DNA of 64,000 nt, taken from NCBI GenBank assembly GCA_044230315.1, contig JBGARJ010000026.1, forward strand, positions 11,613-75,612. Reading direction: 5' to 3'. The position numbers and the translations under genes are program-made. The notes below the pieces were generated by a model. That model saw only the letters and a list, made by a program, of their open reading frames with translations, did not search any database and was not told the DNA's origin. The DNA is from M3007 sp044230315. Lineage in GTDB: Bacteria; Bacteroidota; Bacteroidia; Chitinophagales; Saprospiraceae. The stretch's first letter is position 1, and every line of letters starts with the position of its first letter. Below are positions 17,669 to 24,772 of this stretch, in pieces.

Positions 17669-18301
17669 ATGCCGCCCATTCAAAACATCATTTTCGATTT
17701 CGGAAACGTGCTCTTCGACCTCGATCTGCCCGCAATCCAGCGCGAAATGCAGCGGCTTTTGGGCGAACAATACCCCACGGCAAAGGCCCGGCTCACCCAA
17801 TACCGGGTGTTTGAGTTGTACGAAACGGGTGGCCTTTCCACCGATGAATTTATCGATACCCTGCGATCCACTGCCCGGCCGCCGCTCTCCGCAGTCCAGG
17901 TAACCGCCGCCTGGAACGCCATTTTCATCGGCATGCCCGCCGAACGCTTCGAACTCCTGCTCCAACTCCGCCGGCGCTACCAGGTTTTTCTGCTCAGCAA
18001 TATCAACGAACTGCACGCGGCCTGGATCGATGCCTATATGCAGCGGGAACATGGGCTGACCGATTTTCTGCCGCGGTACTTCGACGCCGTTTATTATTCC
18101 CACCTGATCCGCTTGCGCAAGCCCGACCGGGAAATTTACGAATACGTGCTGGCCGATGCGGAGTTGGTGCCCGCTGAAACCCTCTTTATCGACGACCTCG
18201 AAGAAAATGTAGTCACCGCGCGTATGCTTGGCATTCAAGGGGTTGTAAAAACGCCTGAACTCGATATTGCCCAGTACATGCGCGGATTGTTGTCGGCCTG
18301 A
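17669..18301 (+). CDS. HAD-family phosphatase (YihX-like)
   Basis: 210-residue haloacid-dehalogenase-type hydrolase. Motif I is FDFGNVLFDLD (the DxG variant of YihX/epoxide-hydrolase-like HADs), motif II is LLSNINELH, motif III includes KPDREIYEYV, and motif IV is FIDDLEENV. A small helical cap lies between motifs I and II. Likely a cytosolic phosphatase for a small sugar phosphate or FMN-like substrate; exact substrate unknown. The stop codon abuts the stop of the convergent DUF1963 gene. Confidence 0.9.
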   Translation: MPPIQNIIFDFGNVLFDLDLPAIQREMQRLLGEQYPTAKARLTQYRVFELYETGGLSTDEFIDTLRSTARPPLSAVQVTAAWNAIFIGMPAERFELLLQLRRRYQVFLLSNINELHAAWIDAYMQREHGLTDFLPRYFDAVYYSHLIRLRKPDREIYEYVLADAELVPAETLFIDDLEENVVTARMLGIQGVVKTPELDIAQYMRGLLSA

Positions 18302-19084
18302 TCACAAACAATCCCAGTCGTAAAGCACGCGACTAAAATTGCGCGCAGCAAGGTCTTTTTCCCGGATAAAGAAATGCCCGACACCCATGTCGCCCCACAT
18401 GAGGTCCATGTGCTCGTCGGAGTCGAGTTGAAACAGCAGCAGCATAGGGTCCTCCGGCCGGCGCGGGTCATCCTGCGTAAAGTAGGCGTAACCGCCCACT
18501 TTGTGGCCCTGGCTGCGCACGGCGCGATTGTACTCATCGAGCACATTCCATTCCTGGTCGCCGAATTGCTGAAAAAAATCCGCTCCAAAAGTTTCCCCGA
18601 ACCGGTAATCCATCGAGGATGCGGCCTCTTCGGCCATTTCAAAGGCCAGCGGGTATGAAACGTCGGGGTGATGCGGGAGCAAATCGTAGTCGCGCAACGG
18701 CGGAAATTGAGTTTGAAGCGCCGACTCGTCGGTGACCACGTCCGGAAAATACAATACCCGGAAGGTGTCCGGATTTTCGCCGTCGTCGAAATCCATGCCA
18801 TACAGATCGTCGTCGGAGATATAAAACTGCACGATGCCGCGCTCGGGAAAAGGCGCCAGCGGGGGCATGTCGGCAAAATTGAGTTGCGCGAGGAAGAAAA
18901 GCGGCCGGCCGTCGGGCGTTGTGGGATAGACGGTTCCTTTCGGCAGGTAAGGTGCGCCGCCCACTTTGCTTTCCCAATAGCGGGTGGCGCGCGACGCCTG
19001 GGGTTTTATCCGGATAAAAGGCTGCCGGGTACCGAGCAGTTTTTCCCGGTAGGGTTCAAGCGCTGCTGGGAGATCGAGTTGCAT
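18302..19084 (-). CDS. DUF1963 (YwqG-like) protein
   Basis: 260 residues. The pattern of YwqG/DUF1963 proteins is clear: SKVGGAPYLPKG near the N-terminus, PLFFLAQLNFADM, GIVQFYISDDDLYG, and a C-terminal MLLLFQLDSD then WGDMGVGHFFI. The biochemical role of the family is unknown; it is cytosolic. It begins 6 bp after the ybeY stop, so it is probably the second gene of a ybeY operon. Confidence 0.85.
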   Translation of the reverse strand: MQLDLPAALEPYREKLLGTRQPFIRIKPQASRATRYWESKVGGAPYLPKGTVYPTTPDGRPLFFLAQLNFADMPPLAPFPERGIVQFYISDDDLYGMDFDDGENPDTFRVLYFPDVVTDESALQTQFPPLRDYDLLPHHPDVSYPLAFEMAEEAASSMDYRFGETFGADFFQQFGDQEWNVLDEYNRAVRSQGHKVGGYAYFTQDDPRRPEDPMLLLFQLDSDEHMDLMWGDMGVGHFFIREKDLAARNFSRVLYDWDCL

Positions 19085-19090
19085 GCTGGG

Positions 19091-19552
19091 TCAGGCTGGT
19101 GGACAATTTTTCAAATAAAAATCTTCTTTGGCGCGCATCAGCCGGGTCTCGTCCGGGGTTTTGTCGCCGTAGCCGGCCAAATGCAGCACGCCGTGCGCCA
19201 TGACGCGGCAGAGCTCCTGCCAAAATGGGATGCGGAGTGCGCCGGCATTTTCCGCCACACGTTCGGTGCTGATGAAAATATCGCCGTGCACCGCATTTGC
19301 CGTGTACGGAAAAGTAATAATATCCGTGTAATAATCGTGCTGCAGGTGCTCCACATTTACGGCCCGGAGGTATTCATCGGAGCAAAAGATGTAGGCCAGT
19401 TCGTACACCGGTTTGCCTTCCGCCTCCGCGATTCCCAACAACCACTCAACCAACGGTTTTTGGTTGGGAAGATCAAATTCGATGTCTTCCACATGAAACG
19501 ACACAAAGGTTTCGGGTGCGTCGTCGTCGAAGGGCAGGTCAGGGAATTCCAT
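19091..19552 (-). CDS. ybeY: rRNA maturation endoribonuclease YbeY
   Basis: 153-residue zinc-dependent RNase that processes the 16S rRNA 3' end and supports ribosome quality control. The metal-binding signature is HGVLHLAGYGDKTPDE (about 120-135), with the DIITFPY segment upstream. Size is standard. The start at 19552 is only 22 bp from the end of the palindromic element at 19575-19735, so the promoter must be inside or beyond that element. DUF1963 follows immediately. Confidence 0.93.
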   Translation of the reverse strand: MEFPDLPFDDDAPETFVSFHVEDIEFDLPNQKPLVEWLLGIAEAEGKPVYELAYIFCSDEYLRAVNVEHLQHDYYTDIITFPYTANAVHGDIFISTERVAENAGALRIPFWQELCRVMAHGVLHLAGYGDKTPDETRLMRAKEDFYLKNCPPA

Positions 19553-19574
19553 AGAGCAGGGTAGCCGGTGTTTT

Positions 19575-19735
19575 AGACCATGTTTGGATCTTCATGCTGC
19601 GGCGAAATTGGGGAAATTTAATTTCAGACCAGGCAAATTTTATGGGCGTATGCAGGAAATCCGCCGAAAAATTTAGCGTCGTATGAAATGAAATTTTCCG
19701 TTTGCCGGCCGGCGGCAAAATTCCAAACATGGTCT
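19575..19735. repeat. MITE-like palindromic element, copy 3 (full length)
   Basis: 161 bp, reversed relative to copies 1 and 2. Ends: AGACCATGTTTGGATCTTCA on the left and TTCCAAACATGGTCT on the right. In this copy both ends carry the paired change AGAAC to AGACC / GTTCT to GGTCT, so pairing is preserved (a compensatory change). Reverse-complemented, its centre GCTAAATTTTTCGGCGGATT matches copy 1. It lies between the RsbW-like gene and ybeY, both reading leftward. Confidence 0.85.
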
Positions 19736-19743
19736 TATGCAAA

Positions 19744-19811
19744 ACGGAGGCACGAATACGCGGAGATGCACTATTTGAAAAAGGTGCATCGCCGTGCTTT
19801 CGTGCCTCCGT
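19744..19811. terminator. Long hairpin downstream of the RsbW-like gene
   Basis: ACGGAGGCACGAA (19744-19756) pairs perfectly with TTCGTGCCTCCGT (19799-19811); an inner GATGCAC / GTGCATC pair extends the stem. On the minus strand the hairpin follows the RsbW-like stop (19839) and runs into a short T run, so it can act as its terminator. Its sequence resembles a common bacterial intergenic repeat. Confidence 0.6.
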
Positions 19812-19838
19812 GGTGAAGAACGCAAAAAAGGGCAACCT

Positions 19839-20243
19839 TCAAAGTTTAAACCGCATTTCCACCGTGCTACCGCCGCGGATGAAGCGGCATCCGTCGCTCA
19901 GGTGGCGCATCAGGAAAAGGCCGCGGCCTCCGCATTTCTCCAAAAATTCGGCGCAGGTGGGATCCGGCACGTCGCCCGGATTGAACCCCGGCCCTTCGTC
20001 GGATACCCGGATGGACAATGCGTCTTTTTGGCGGCGCATGGATATGGAAACTTGTTTGGAACAATCACCCCGGTTGCCGTGTAGCATAGCATTGGTGACT
20101 GCTTCGGTCAGGCTAATGAGGATATTGCCGTGTAAATCGGGCGAAAGTTTGTAGCGTTCGGCTAGTTCATGTACGAAAGGTTCAACTTGAGAAACATTAT
20201 CGGGGTTGGAAGGAAGGGTTAGGTTTGTGTGTAAATCGCTCAT
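19839..20243 (-). CDS. RsbW-like ATP-binding protein (GHKL anti-sigma factor family)
   Basis: 134-residue stand-alone HATPase_c domain of the anti-sigma regulatory factor (Ser/Thr kinase) family. N-box SLTEAVTNAMLHGN (about 45-58), G1 VSDEGPGFNP (about 82) and G2 GGRGLFLMRHL (about 106) are present. Such proteins bind and sometimes phosphorylate anti-anti-sigma partners; no partner gene (STAS, PP2C) is adjacent, so the circuit cannot be named. The ATG at 20243 is preferred over a TTG two codons upstream. Confidence 0.88.
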   Translation of the reverse strand: MSDLHTNLTLPSNPDNVSQVEPFVHELAERYKLSPDLHGNILISLTEAVTNAMLHGNRGDCSKQVSISMRRQKDALSIRVSDEGPGFNPGDVPDPTCAEFLEKCGGRGLFLMRHLSDGCRFIRGGSTVEMRFKL

Positions 20244-20964
20244 TCGCAAGGTGTAGAGTTAGAATCTGACTGCACTCTTTTAGAAATGACCTCAAACTGG
20301 TTTGCGCTGGGAAAATCGGTTGGGAGCAAAGTGTGTTTGAAGGATTCAGCCAAATTATTTCGTGTAGGCCAGGGCATACGGATTAATCGGAGAGATTAGG
20401 AGTGCTTGCGAAGGTTGTAAGGATATATTCCACTCAAAAACGCTGCAATTTAAGATTCTCTTAACGCGTCGCGCAAGGGGGCGTGCCAACTATTTTTACT
20501 TTTTCATCCAAAATGGGCCCGTTTGGACGCAATTTTGACACTTTAGTAACAAAAAAGTTTTTTTTCACCCGTCGTTATTTGCCTGATCGCAAAAAAACGT
20601 CGTTGCCCGCGACTGTACTTTTTATCCTGTCGTACTTAAACGAGAGCATCGCCCGGTTGGGGCGGCACGCTGGCTGGATTGCTTTGATAACAGGAACTGC
20701 GCAGGATTTTAACCTTTTACGATATATGCCGAAACAAGGACGCTGACAGGAGGAGTTGACTTGAGGCGGGGGCTGGCTTGGGTGCAGATTAGCATTGAAC
20801 GGGCCACATAACCAGACAAAAGAGGACTTAAAACAAGAATAGAACGGAATTGTTCACCGGATAAACTGTTTTGCCCTAAAAAATTTTCATGGCTTTGCCT
20901 TGTCGAGTCATGCCAGCTCATTTCCGGTTTGCTCGCCGCCGGGTTCCATACCTGTTCCGATACA
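20244..20964. other. 721-bp region without recognised gene
   Basis: The largest gap in the window, AT-richer in its middle (20400-20600). It holds only small ORFs without recognisable family features. It is flanked by the start of the RsbW-like gene and the end of the membrane-anchored hypothetical gene. No TAnnTTTG box, tRNA or inverted repeat of note was found; a small RNA or relic gene cannot be excluded. Confidence 0.5.
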
Positions 20965-21795
20965 TCACAATTCAAGCGGTACTTCCCATAGGATACCGTC
21001 CGGGTTGAGAACCGAAATCATGTATTTGCGCCGGGGTAATTTGGCCCGGCCCAACTCCTGAAGCGCAAGGGCGATCACCATTTCTTTTTTCGGGAGATCG
21101 ATAAAACGGGGGATCAGCCGAACGGCGTAAGACTTGGCGTGCGGCTGGTTGTTGATGTCGCGGTAATCGGTTTGCAGGGTCAGGTACTGGCAAGTCGCGG
21201 CGAACTGGAGCAGGAGCTTGGAATATTGGCTTTTGTTCAGGTTCAGGCCGTGTCCGATCCGGATCAATACGTTGCACCACATTTCCAGGTAACTGTACGG
21301 CAGCGCCACGAGTACGGGTGTTTTTTCCGAGGTTACGGGCAGGCAGTATTCGACGAACGCTTCATTGTCTTCTTTCCGGTAGCAATTGTTGAACAGAAAG
21401 GCGTTGGCGTCGGCCACATAATGCGTGCCGGTCGGTACCTGAATGCCGCCGATCCGGACGGTATCGACCAACCGGCTGGCATCATACTGCCAGAGCAGGC
21501 GCAGGTCTTTTGCTGCGCCCAGGCCGAGGTTGGAGGCGGTCAGCAACAATTCGTGCACAACGGAATCGTGCTCCACGCGAAATTCGATATCGCCGCATTT
21601 GCTGGGCGATTCGGCATAAGCAACCGAGAAAAGCGACCGGTCGGGTGCAAAAACCAGATCGGGGCGGTAGGTGCGTTCGTTTTGCCGGATCAAAATGATC
21701 AGCGTCACAAAGGAAATGAGCGAAGCGACGATAGCGGTCGCGTTGCGGATCAGGCTTGCCCAGCCCGAGATTTTTTTGAAACGTTCTTTTTCCAT
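20965..21795 (-). CDS. Hypothetical protein with one N-terminal membrane segment
   Basis: 276 residues, family not recognised. A basic N-terminus (MEKERFKK) precedes one hydrophobic segment at about 18-36 (ATAIVASLISFVTLIILI); the rest is soluble and probably periplasmic or cytosolic depending on topology. The mid-region VVHELLLTASNLGLGAAKDL resembles beta-sandwich-like sequence. It starts 30 bp after the asnS stop on the same strand, so it is likely co-transcribed with asnS, though no functional link is evident. Confidence 0.75.
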   Translation of the reverse strand: MEKERFKKISGWASLIRNATAIVASLISFVTLIILIRQNERTYRPDLVFAPDRSLFSVAYAESPSKCGDIEFRVEHDSVVHELLLTASNLGLGAAKDLRLLWQYDASRLVDTVRIGGIQVPTGTHYVADANAFLFNNCYRKEDNEAFVEYCLPVTSEKTPVLVALPYSYLEMWCNVLIRIGHGLNLNKSQYSKLLLQFAATCQYLTLQTDYRDINNQPHAKSYAVRLIPRFIDLPKKEMVIALALQELGRAKLPRRKYMISVLNPDGILWEVPLEL

Positions 21796-21825
21796 TTCGG
21801 GTCGTATTTGTCCCGAAAAGATACG

Positions 21826-23274
21826 TCAAAATTCCGCGCTGCCGGGATACCGCGGGAAGGCAATCACATCGCGGATATTGCCCATTCCGGTGACAAACTG
21901 CACCAGCCGTTCGAAGCCCAGGCCAAAGCCGGCGTGTGGGCAGGAGCCGAAGCGGCGGGTGTCGAGATACCAGTAAAGTTCGGCTTCGGGAATGTGCATC
22001 TCGCGCATTTTTTGCAACAATACTTCGTAGCGTTCTTCGCGCTGCGACCCGCCCACGATCTCGCCGATGCCCGGAAAAAGGATATCCATGGCCGAAACCG
22101 TGGGCGCCGGCACGCCTTCCTTCGGCTCGTCGAGGCGCATGTAAAACGCTTTGATCGCCGCCGGGTAGTTGGTCAGGATCACCGGTTTTTTAAAGTGTTT
22201 CTCCACCAGGTACCGCTCGTGCTCGCTCTGCAGGTCGGCGCCCCAGGCGTCGATGGTGTATTGGAATTTCCCTTTTTTGTTGGGGTTGGAATTTTTCAGG
22301 ATATCGATGGCTTCGGTATAGGTGAGCCGTTCGAAGCGGTTGTCGACCACGAAACGCAGTTTTTCGGTGAGCGCCATTTCGGAGCGCTGATCCTGCGGCT
22401 TGGCTTTTTCTTCCTCCAGGAGCCGCTCTTCCAGGATCTTCAGGTCGTCGGCGCAGTGTTCGAGCACATACCCGATGACCGATTGCAGCATGGCTTCTGC
22501 CAGGTCCATGTCGTCGTTCAGGTCGGCAAAGGCGACTTCCGGTTCGATCATCCAGAACTCGGCCAGGTGGCGCGTGGTGTTGGAGTTTTCGGCGCGGAAG
22601 GTAGGGCCGAACGTGTACACTTCTCCAAGGGCCATAGCGCCGAGTTCGGCTTCCAGCTGGCCGGAAACGGTGAGGTTGGTGGGGCGCTCGAAAAAGTCCT
22701 GGCTGAAATCTACTGCGCCGTCTGCCGTGCGCGGCACGTTTTCGAGGGGTAGCGTCGTCACGCGGAACATTTCGCCCGCGCCTTCGGCGTCGCTGGCGGT
22801 GATTACCGGGGTGTGGAGGTAAAAGAATCCGCGGTCGTTGAAAAACGAATGAATGGCAAACGCCAGCGCATGCCGCACGCGGAACAGGGCGCCGAACGTG
22901 TTGGTCCGGAACCGCAGGTGAGCGATCTCGCGGAGGAATTCCAGGGTCTGTTTTTTGGGTTGCAGCGGGAACTCCTCTGGGTTGCTATCGCCGTAGATCA
23001 CGATCTCAGCGGCCTTCACTTCCACGGTCTGTCCCTTGCCCTGGCTCTCCACCAGGTGGCCGCGCGCGCCGATGGCCGCGCCGAATTTGATGCGGTCGAT
23101 AATCGCGGGGTCGGTGCGTTCAAAGTCGACCACCACCTGCAGGTTTTGCGCGCAGGAGCCGTCGTTGAGGGCGATGAACTGATTGTTGCGGAAGGCTTTG
23201 ACCCAGCCTTTGACCAGTACGTCGGCGCCGACCGGTTCGGTGCGGAGGATTTCGGCGATTTTGATGCGTTTCAT
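21826..23274 (-). CDS. asnS: Asparaginyl-tRNA synthetase
   Basis: Class II aminoacyl-tRNA synthetase, 482 residues. The N-terminal OB-fold anticodon-binding domain covers about 1-115 (VLVKGWVKAFRNNQFIALND). The catalytic domain shows motif 2 around FRAENSNTTRHLAEFWMIEP, and motif 3 GFGLGFERLVQFVTG near the C-terminus. The residues FRAENSNTTRHL and the sequence after the OB fold fit AsnRS rather than AspRS. A perfect -7 box lies 24 bp upstream. The hypothetical gene at 20965 follows. Confidence 0.95.
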   Translation of the reverse strand: MKRIKIAEILRTEPVGADVLVKGWVKAFRNNQFIALNDGSCAQNLQVVVDFERTDPAIIDRIKFGAAIGARGHLVESQGKGQTVEVKAAEIVIYGDSNPEEFPLQPKKQTLEFLREIAHLRFRTNTFGALFRVRHALAFAIHSFFNDRGFFYLHTPVITASDAEGAGEMFRVTTLPLENVPRTADGAVDFSQDFFERPTNLTVSGQLEAELGAMALGEVYTFGPTFRAENSNTTRHLAEFWMIEPEVAFADLNDDMDLAEAMLQSVIGYVLEHCADDLKILEERLLEEEKAKPQDQRSEMALTEKLRFVVDNRFERLTYTEAIDILKNSNPNKKGKFQYTIDAWGADLQSEHERYLVEKHFKKPVILTNYPAAIKAFYMRLDEPKEGVPAPTVSAMDILFPGIGEIVGGSQREERYEVLLQKMREMHIPEAELYWYLDTRRFGSCPHAGFGLGFERLVQFVTGMGNIRDVIAFPRYPGSAEF

Positions 23275-23297
23275 ATGTCGTTTCGAAAAAGAAGGCG

Positions 23298-23305
23298 CAA
23301 AGGTA
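23298..23305 (-). promoter_or_regulatory. -7 box for asnS
   Basis: TACCTTTG on the minus strand, 24 bp before the asnS ATG; predicted leader about 17 nt. Confidence 0.6.
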
Positions 23306-23342
23306 AGCCAAGCGGCGCGATTTTATAACCGGAAGAAAAATC

Positions 23343-23350
23343 TACTTTTG
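23343..23350 (+). promoter_or_regulatory. -7 box for panD
   Basis: TACTTTTG on the plus strand, about 112 bp before the panD ATG at 23462. The predicted leader of about 105 nt contains the palindrome at 23379-23431. Confidence 0.55.
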
Positions 23351-23378
23351 CAACCGGAACGGTCGTAGCGCTGTTTTT

Positions 23379-23431
23379 AGAACAGGTTTGACGTTTTTTG
23401 CCAGCCATGCGACGAGCTCCAAACCTGTTCT
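23379..23431. repeat. Short palindromic repeat in the panD leader
   Basis: 53 bp with ends AGAACAGGTTTG and CCAAACCTGTTCT, related to the termini of the MITE-like element but with matched substitutions (ACAGG / CCTGT). It should form a hairpin in the 5' leader of the panD mRNA. Confidence 0.65.
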
Positions 23432-23461
23432 CCGGTACACCATGCGTTGAAGGAACTGATC

Positions 23462-23827
23462 ATGTTAATTGAAGTTTTTAAAAGCAAAATCCACCGCGTG
23501 CGCGTCACGCAAGCCGACTTGAACTATATCGGCAGTATCACGATCGATGAAGAATTGATGGAAGCGGCCAATATCATGGAAGGCGAAAAAGTCCAGATCG
23601 TCAACAACAACAATGGCGCCCGGCTGGAAACCTATACCATCCGGGGCGAGCGCGGCAGCGGAGTGATCTGCCTGAACGGCGCCGCGGCGCGCCTCGTGCA
23701 GGTGGGCGATGTGGTGATCATCATTTCATACGCCTGGATGACCCCCGAAGAGGCCAAGGCTTTCCGCCCGATCGCCATTTTCCCCGACGGCGACAACCGT
23801 CTGGTGGTCAACCCCTCCAAGTCCTGA
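23462..23827 (+). CDS. panD: Aspartate 1-decarboxylase proenzyme
   Basis: 121 residues. Makes beta-alanine from aspartate for pantothenate and CoA. The self-cleavage site is G24-S25 in LNYIGSITID, where Ser25 becomes the pyruvoyl group; FKSKIHRVRVTQ at the N-terminus and NNNNGARLETYTI are standard. The ATG at 23462 (MLIEVFKSKI) is chosen; an in-frame ATG five codons upstream lacks family similarity. It is divergent from asnS and has a long leader. Confidence 0.95.
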   Translation: MLIEVFKSKIHRVRVTQADLNYIGSITIDEELMEAANIMEGEKVQIVNNNNGARLETYTIRGERGSGVICLNGAAARLVQVGDVVIIISYAWMTPEEAKAFRPIAIFPDGDNRLVVNPSKS

Positions 23828-24034
23828 AGTGTGGCGTTCCGGTCACTACACCCTTGGCCAGATACAAGGGCTGAACAGGTCAAAAAAAAATGACCAGGCG
23901 TAGGTTGTCTGTATTTACCACGGAGACATAGCAGCGCGGATAAAGTATTATAAATTAATTATTTACCTGCGCTGCCCTGGTGCAAAATAATGTCGAACCG
24001 CTCCCTGCGGCACTTTCGGGTTTGTCTCACATTC

Positions 24035-24571
24035 CTACCCGCCGCCCAACTGGCGCAGCCGGGCAAACACGGGGCAATCGGGATCGTGCGCCCCGGGCAG
24101 CCAGCCGGTACTCATCAGAAATTCGTTGACGATCTCGCCGCCGGTGAAGCGGAAGGTCTTTTTGAACAACCGCACCCAGGCGTCCTTGGGTTGCGGATGA
24201 TGGTGCTCCAGCCAGCGGTAAAACGAACCGTATTCTGCCTGGAGGCGCTGAATGACCCGGGCGTTTTCAATGGCAGCATTCACCTTCAGCCGGTTGCGGA
24301 TGATGCCTGCGTCTTGCAGCAAGCGCGCCACATCGGCCTCGGTATAGGCCGCAACCGCAGCAATATCGAACCCCTGGTAAGCCCGGCGAAAGTTTTCCTG
24401 TTTGTTTAAAATAGTCGTCCAACTCAGGCCGGCCTGATTGATTTCCAGCACCAGCCGGCAAAACAACTCATTGTCGTCGTACAATGGAAATCCATACTGG
24501 TGATCGTGGTAGTCGCGGTGGACATTCGGCTGGTCGGGGGGCAGGGCATTGACGTAAGTGCAGTAGCTCAT
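24035..24571 (-). CDS. tag: DNA-3-methyladenine glycosylase I
   Basis: 178-residue base-excision repair enzyme removing 3-methyladenine. Zinc ligands are Cys4 (MSYCTY), His17 region (NVHRDYHDHQYG), and the C-terminal HDPDCPVF (His/Cys). The aromatic/active-site pattern YHDHQYGFPLYDDNELF and the EINQAGLSWTTIL helix are typical. The ATG at 24571 sits four bases from a 12-copy 9-bp tandem array. The array is open in the same frame, but Tag similarity begins at this Met. Confidence 0.93.
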   Translation of the reverse strand: MSYCTYVNALPPDQPNVHRDYHDHQYGFPLYDDNELFCRLVLEINQAGLSWTTILNKQENFRRAYQGFDIAAVAAYTEADVARLLQDAGIIRNRLKVNAAIENARVIQRLQAEYGSFYRWLEHHHPQPKDAWVRLFKKTFRFTGGEIVNEFLMSTGWLPGAHDPDCPVFARLRQLGGG

Positions 24572-24575
24572 AGAT

Positions 24576-24683
24576 AATGTGGTCAATGTGGTCAATGGGA
24601 GCAATGTGGTCAATGTGGTCAATGTGGTCAATGTGATCAATGTGATCAATGTGATCAATGGGGGCAATGGGGGCAATGGGGGT
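24576..24683. repeat. Twelve tandem copies of a 9-bp unit
   Basis: Units of AATGTGGTC with variants AATGTGATC, AATGGGAGC and AATGGGGGC, 108 bp in all. Variants are clustered (three GATC units together, three GGGGC units at the end), which suggests recent slippage or unequal exchange. It occupies the space just upstream of tag and 89 bp upstream of the pullulanase ATG, where promoters would be expected. Confidence 0.9.
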
Positions 24684-24772
24684 CACAAAAGAACAAAAAT
24701 CATATGGATTCGGGGGGCGCAGATGCCGGGCTGTTTGATTACATTACCTTTAACCCGCTAAAAAATCACGAT

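Noticed and set aside
20483..20746. 87-codon ORF in the large gap
   Set aside because: No family features, odd composition, no promoter; left as unexplained DNA.
24572..24676. N-terminal extension of Tag through the 9-bp repeats
   Set aside because: The open frame is only a by-product of a 9-bp unit; Tag similarity starts at the ATG at 24571.
24576..24683. CRISPR array
   Set aside because: The repeat unit is 9 bp with no spacers; it is a tandem satellite.
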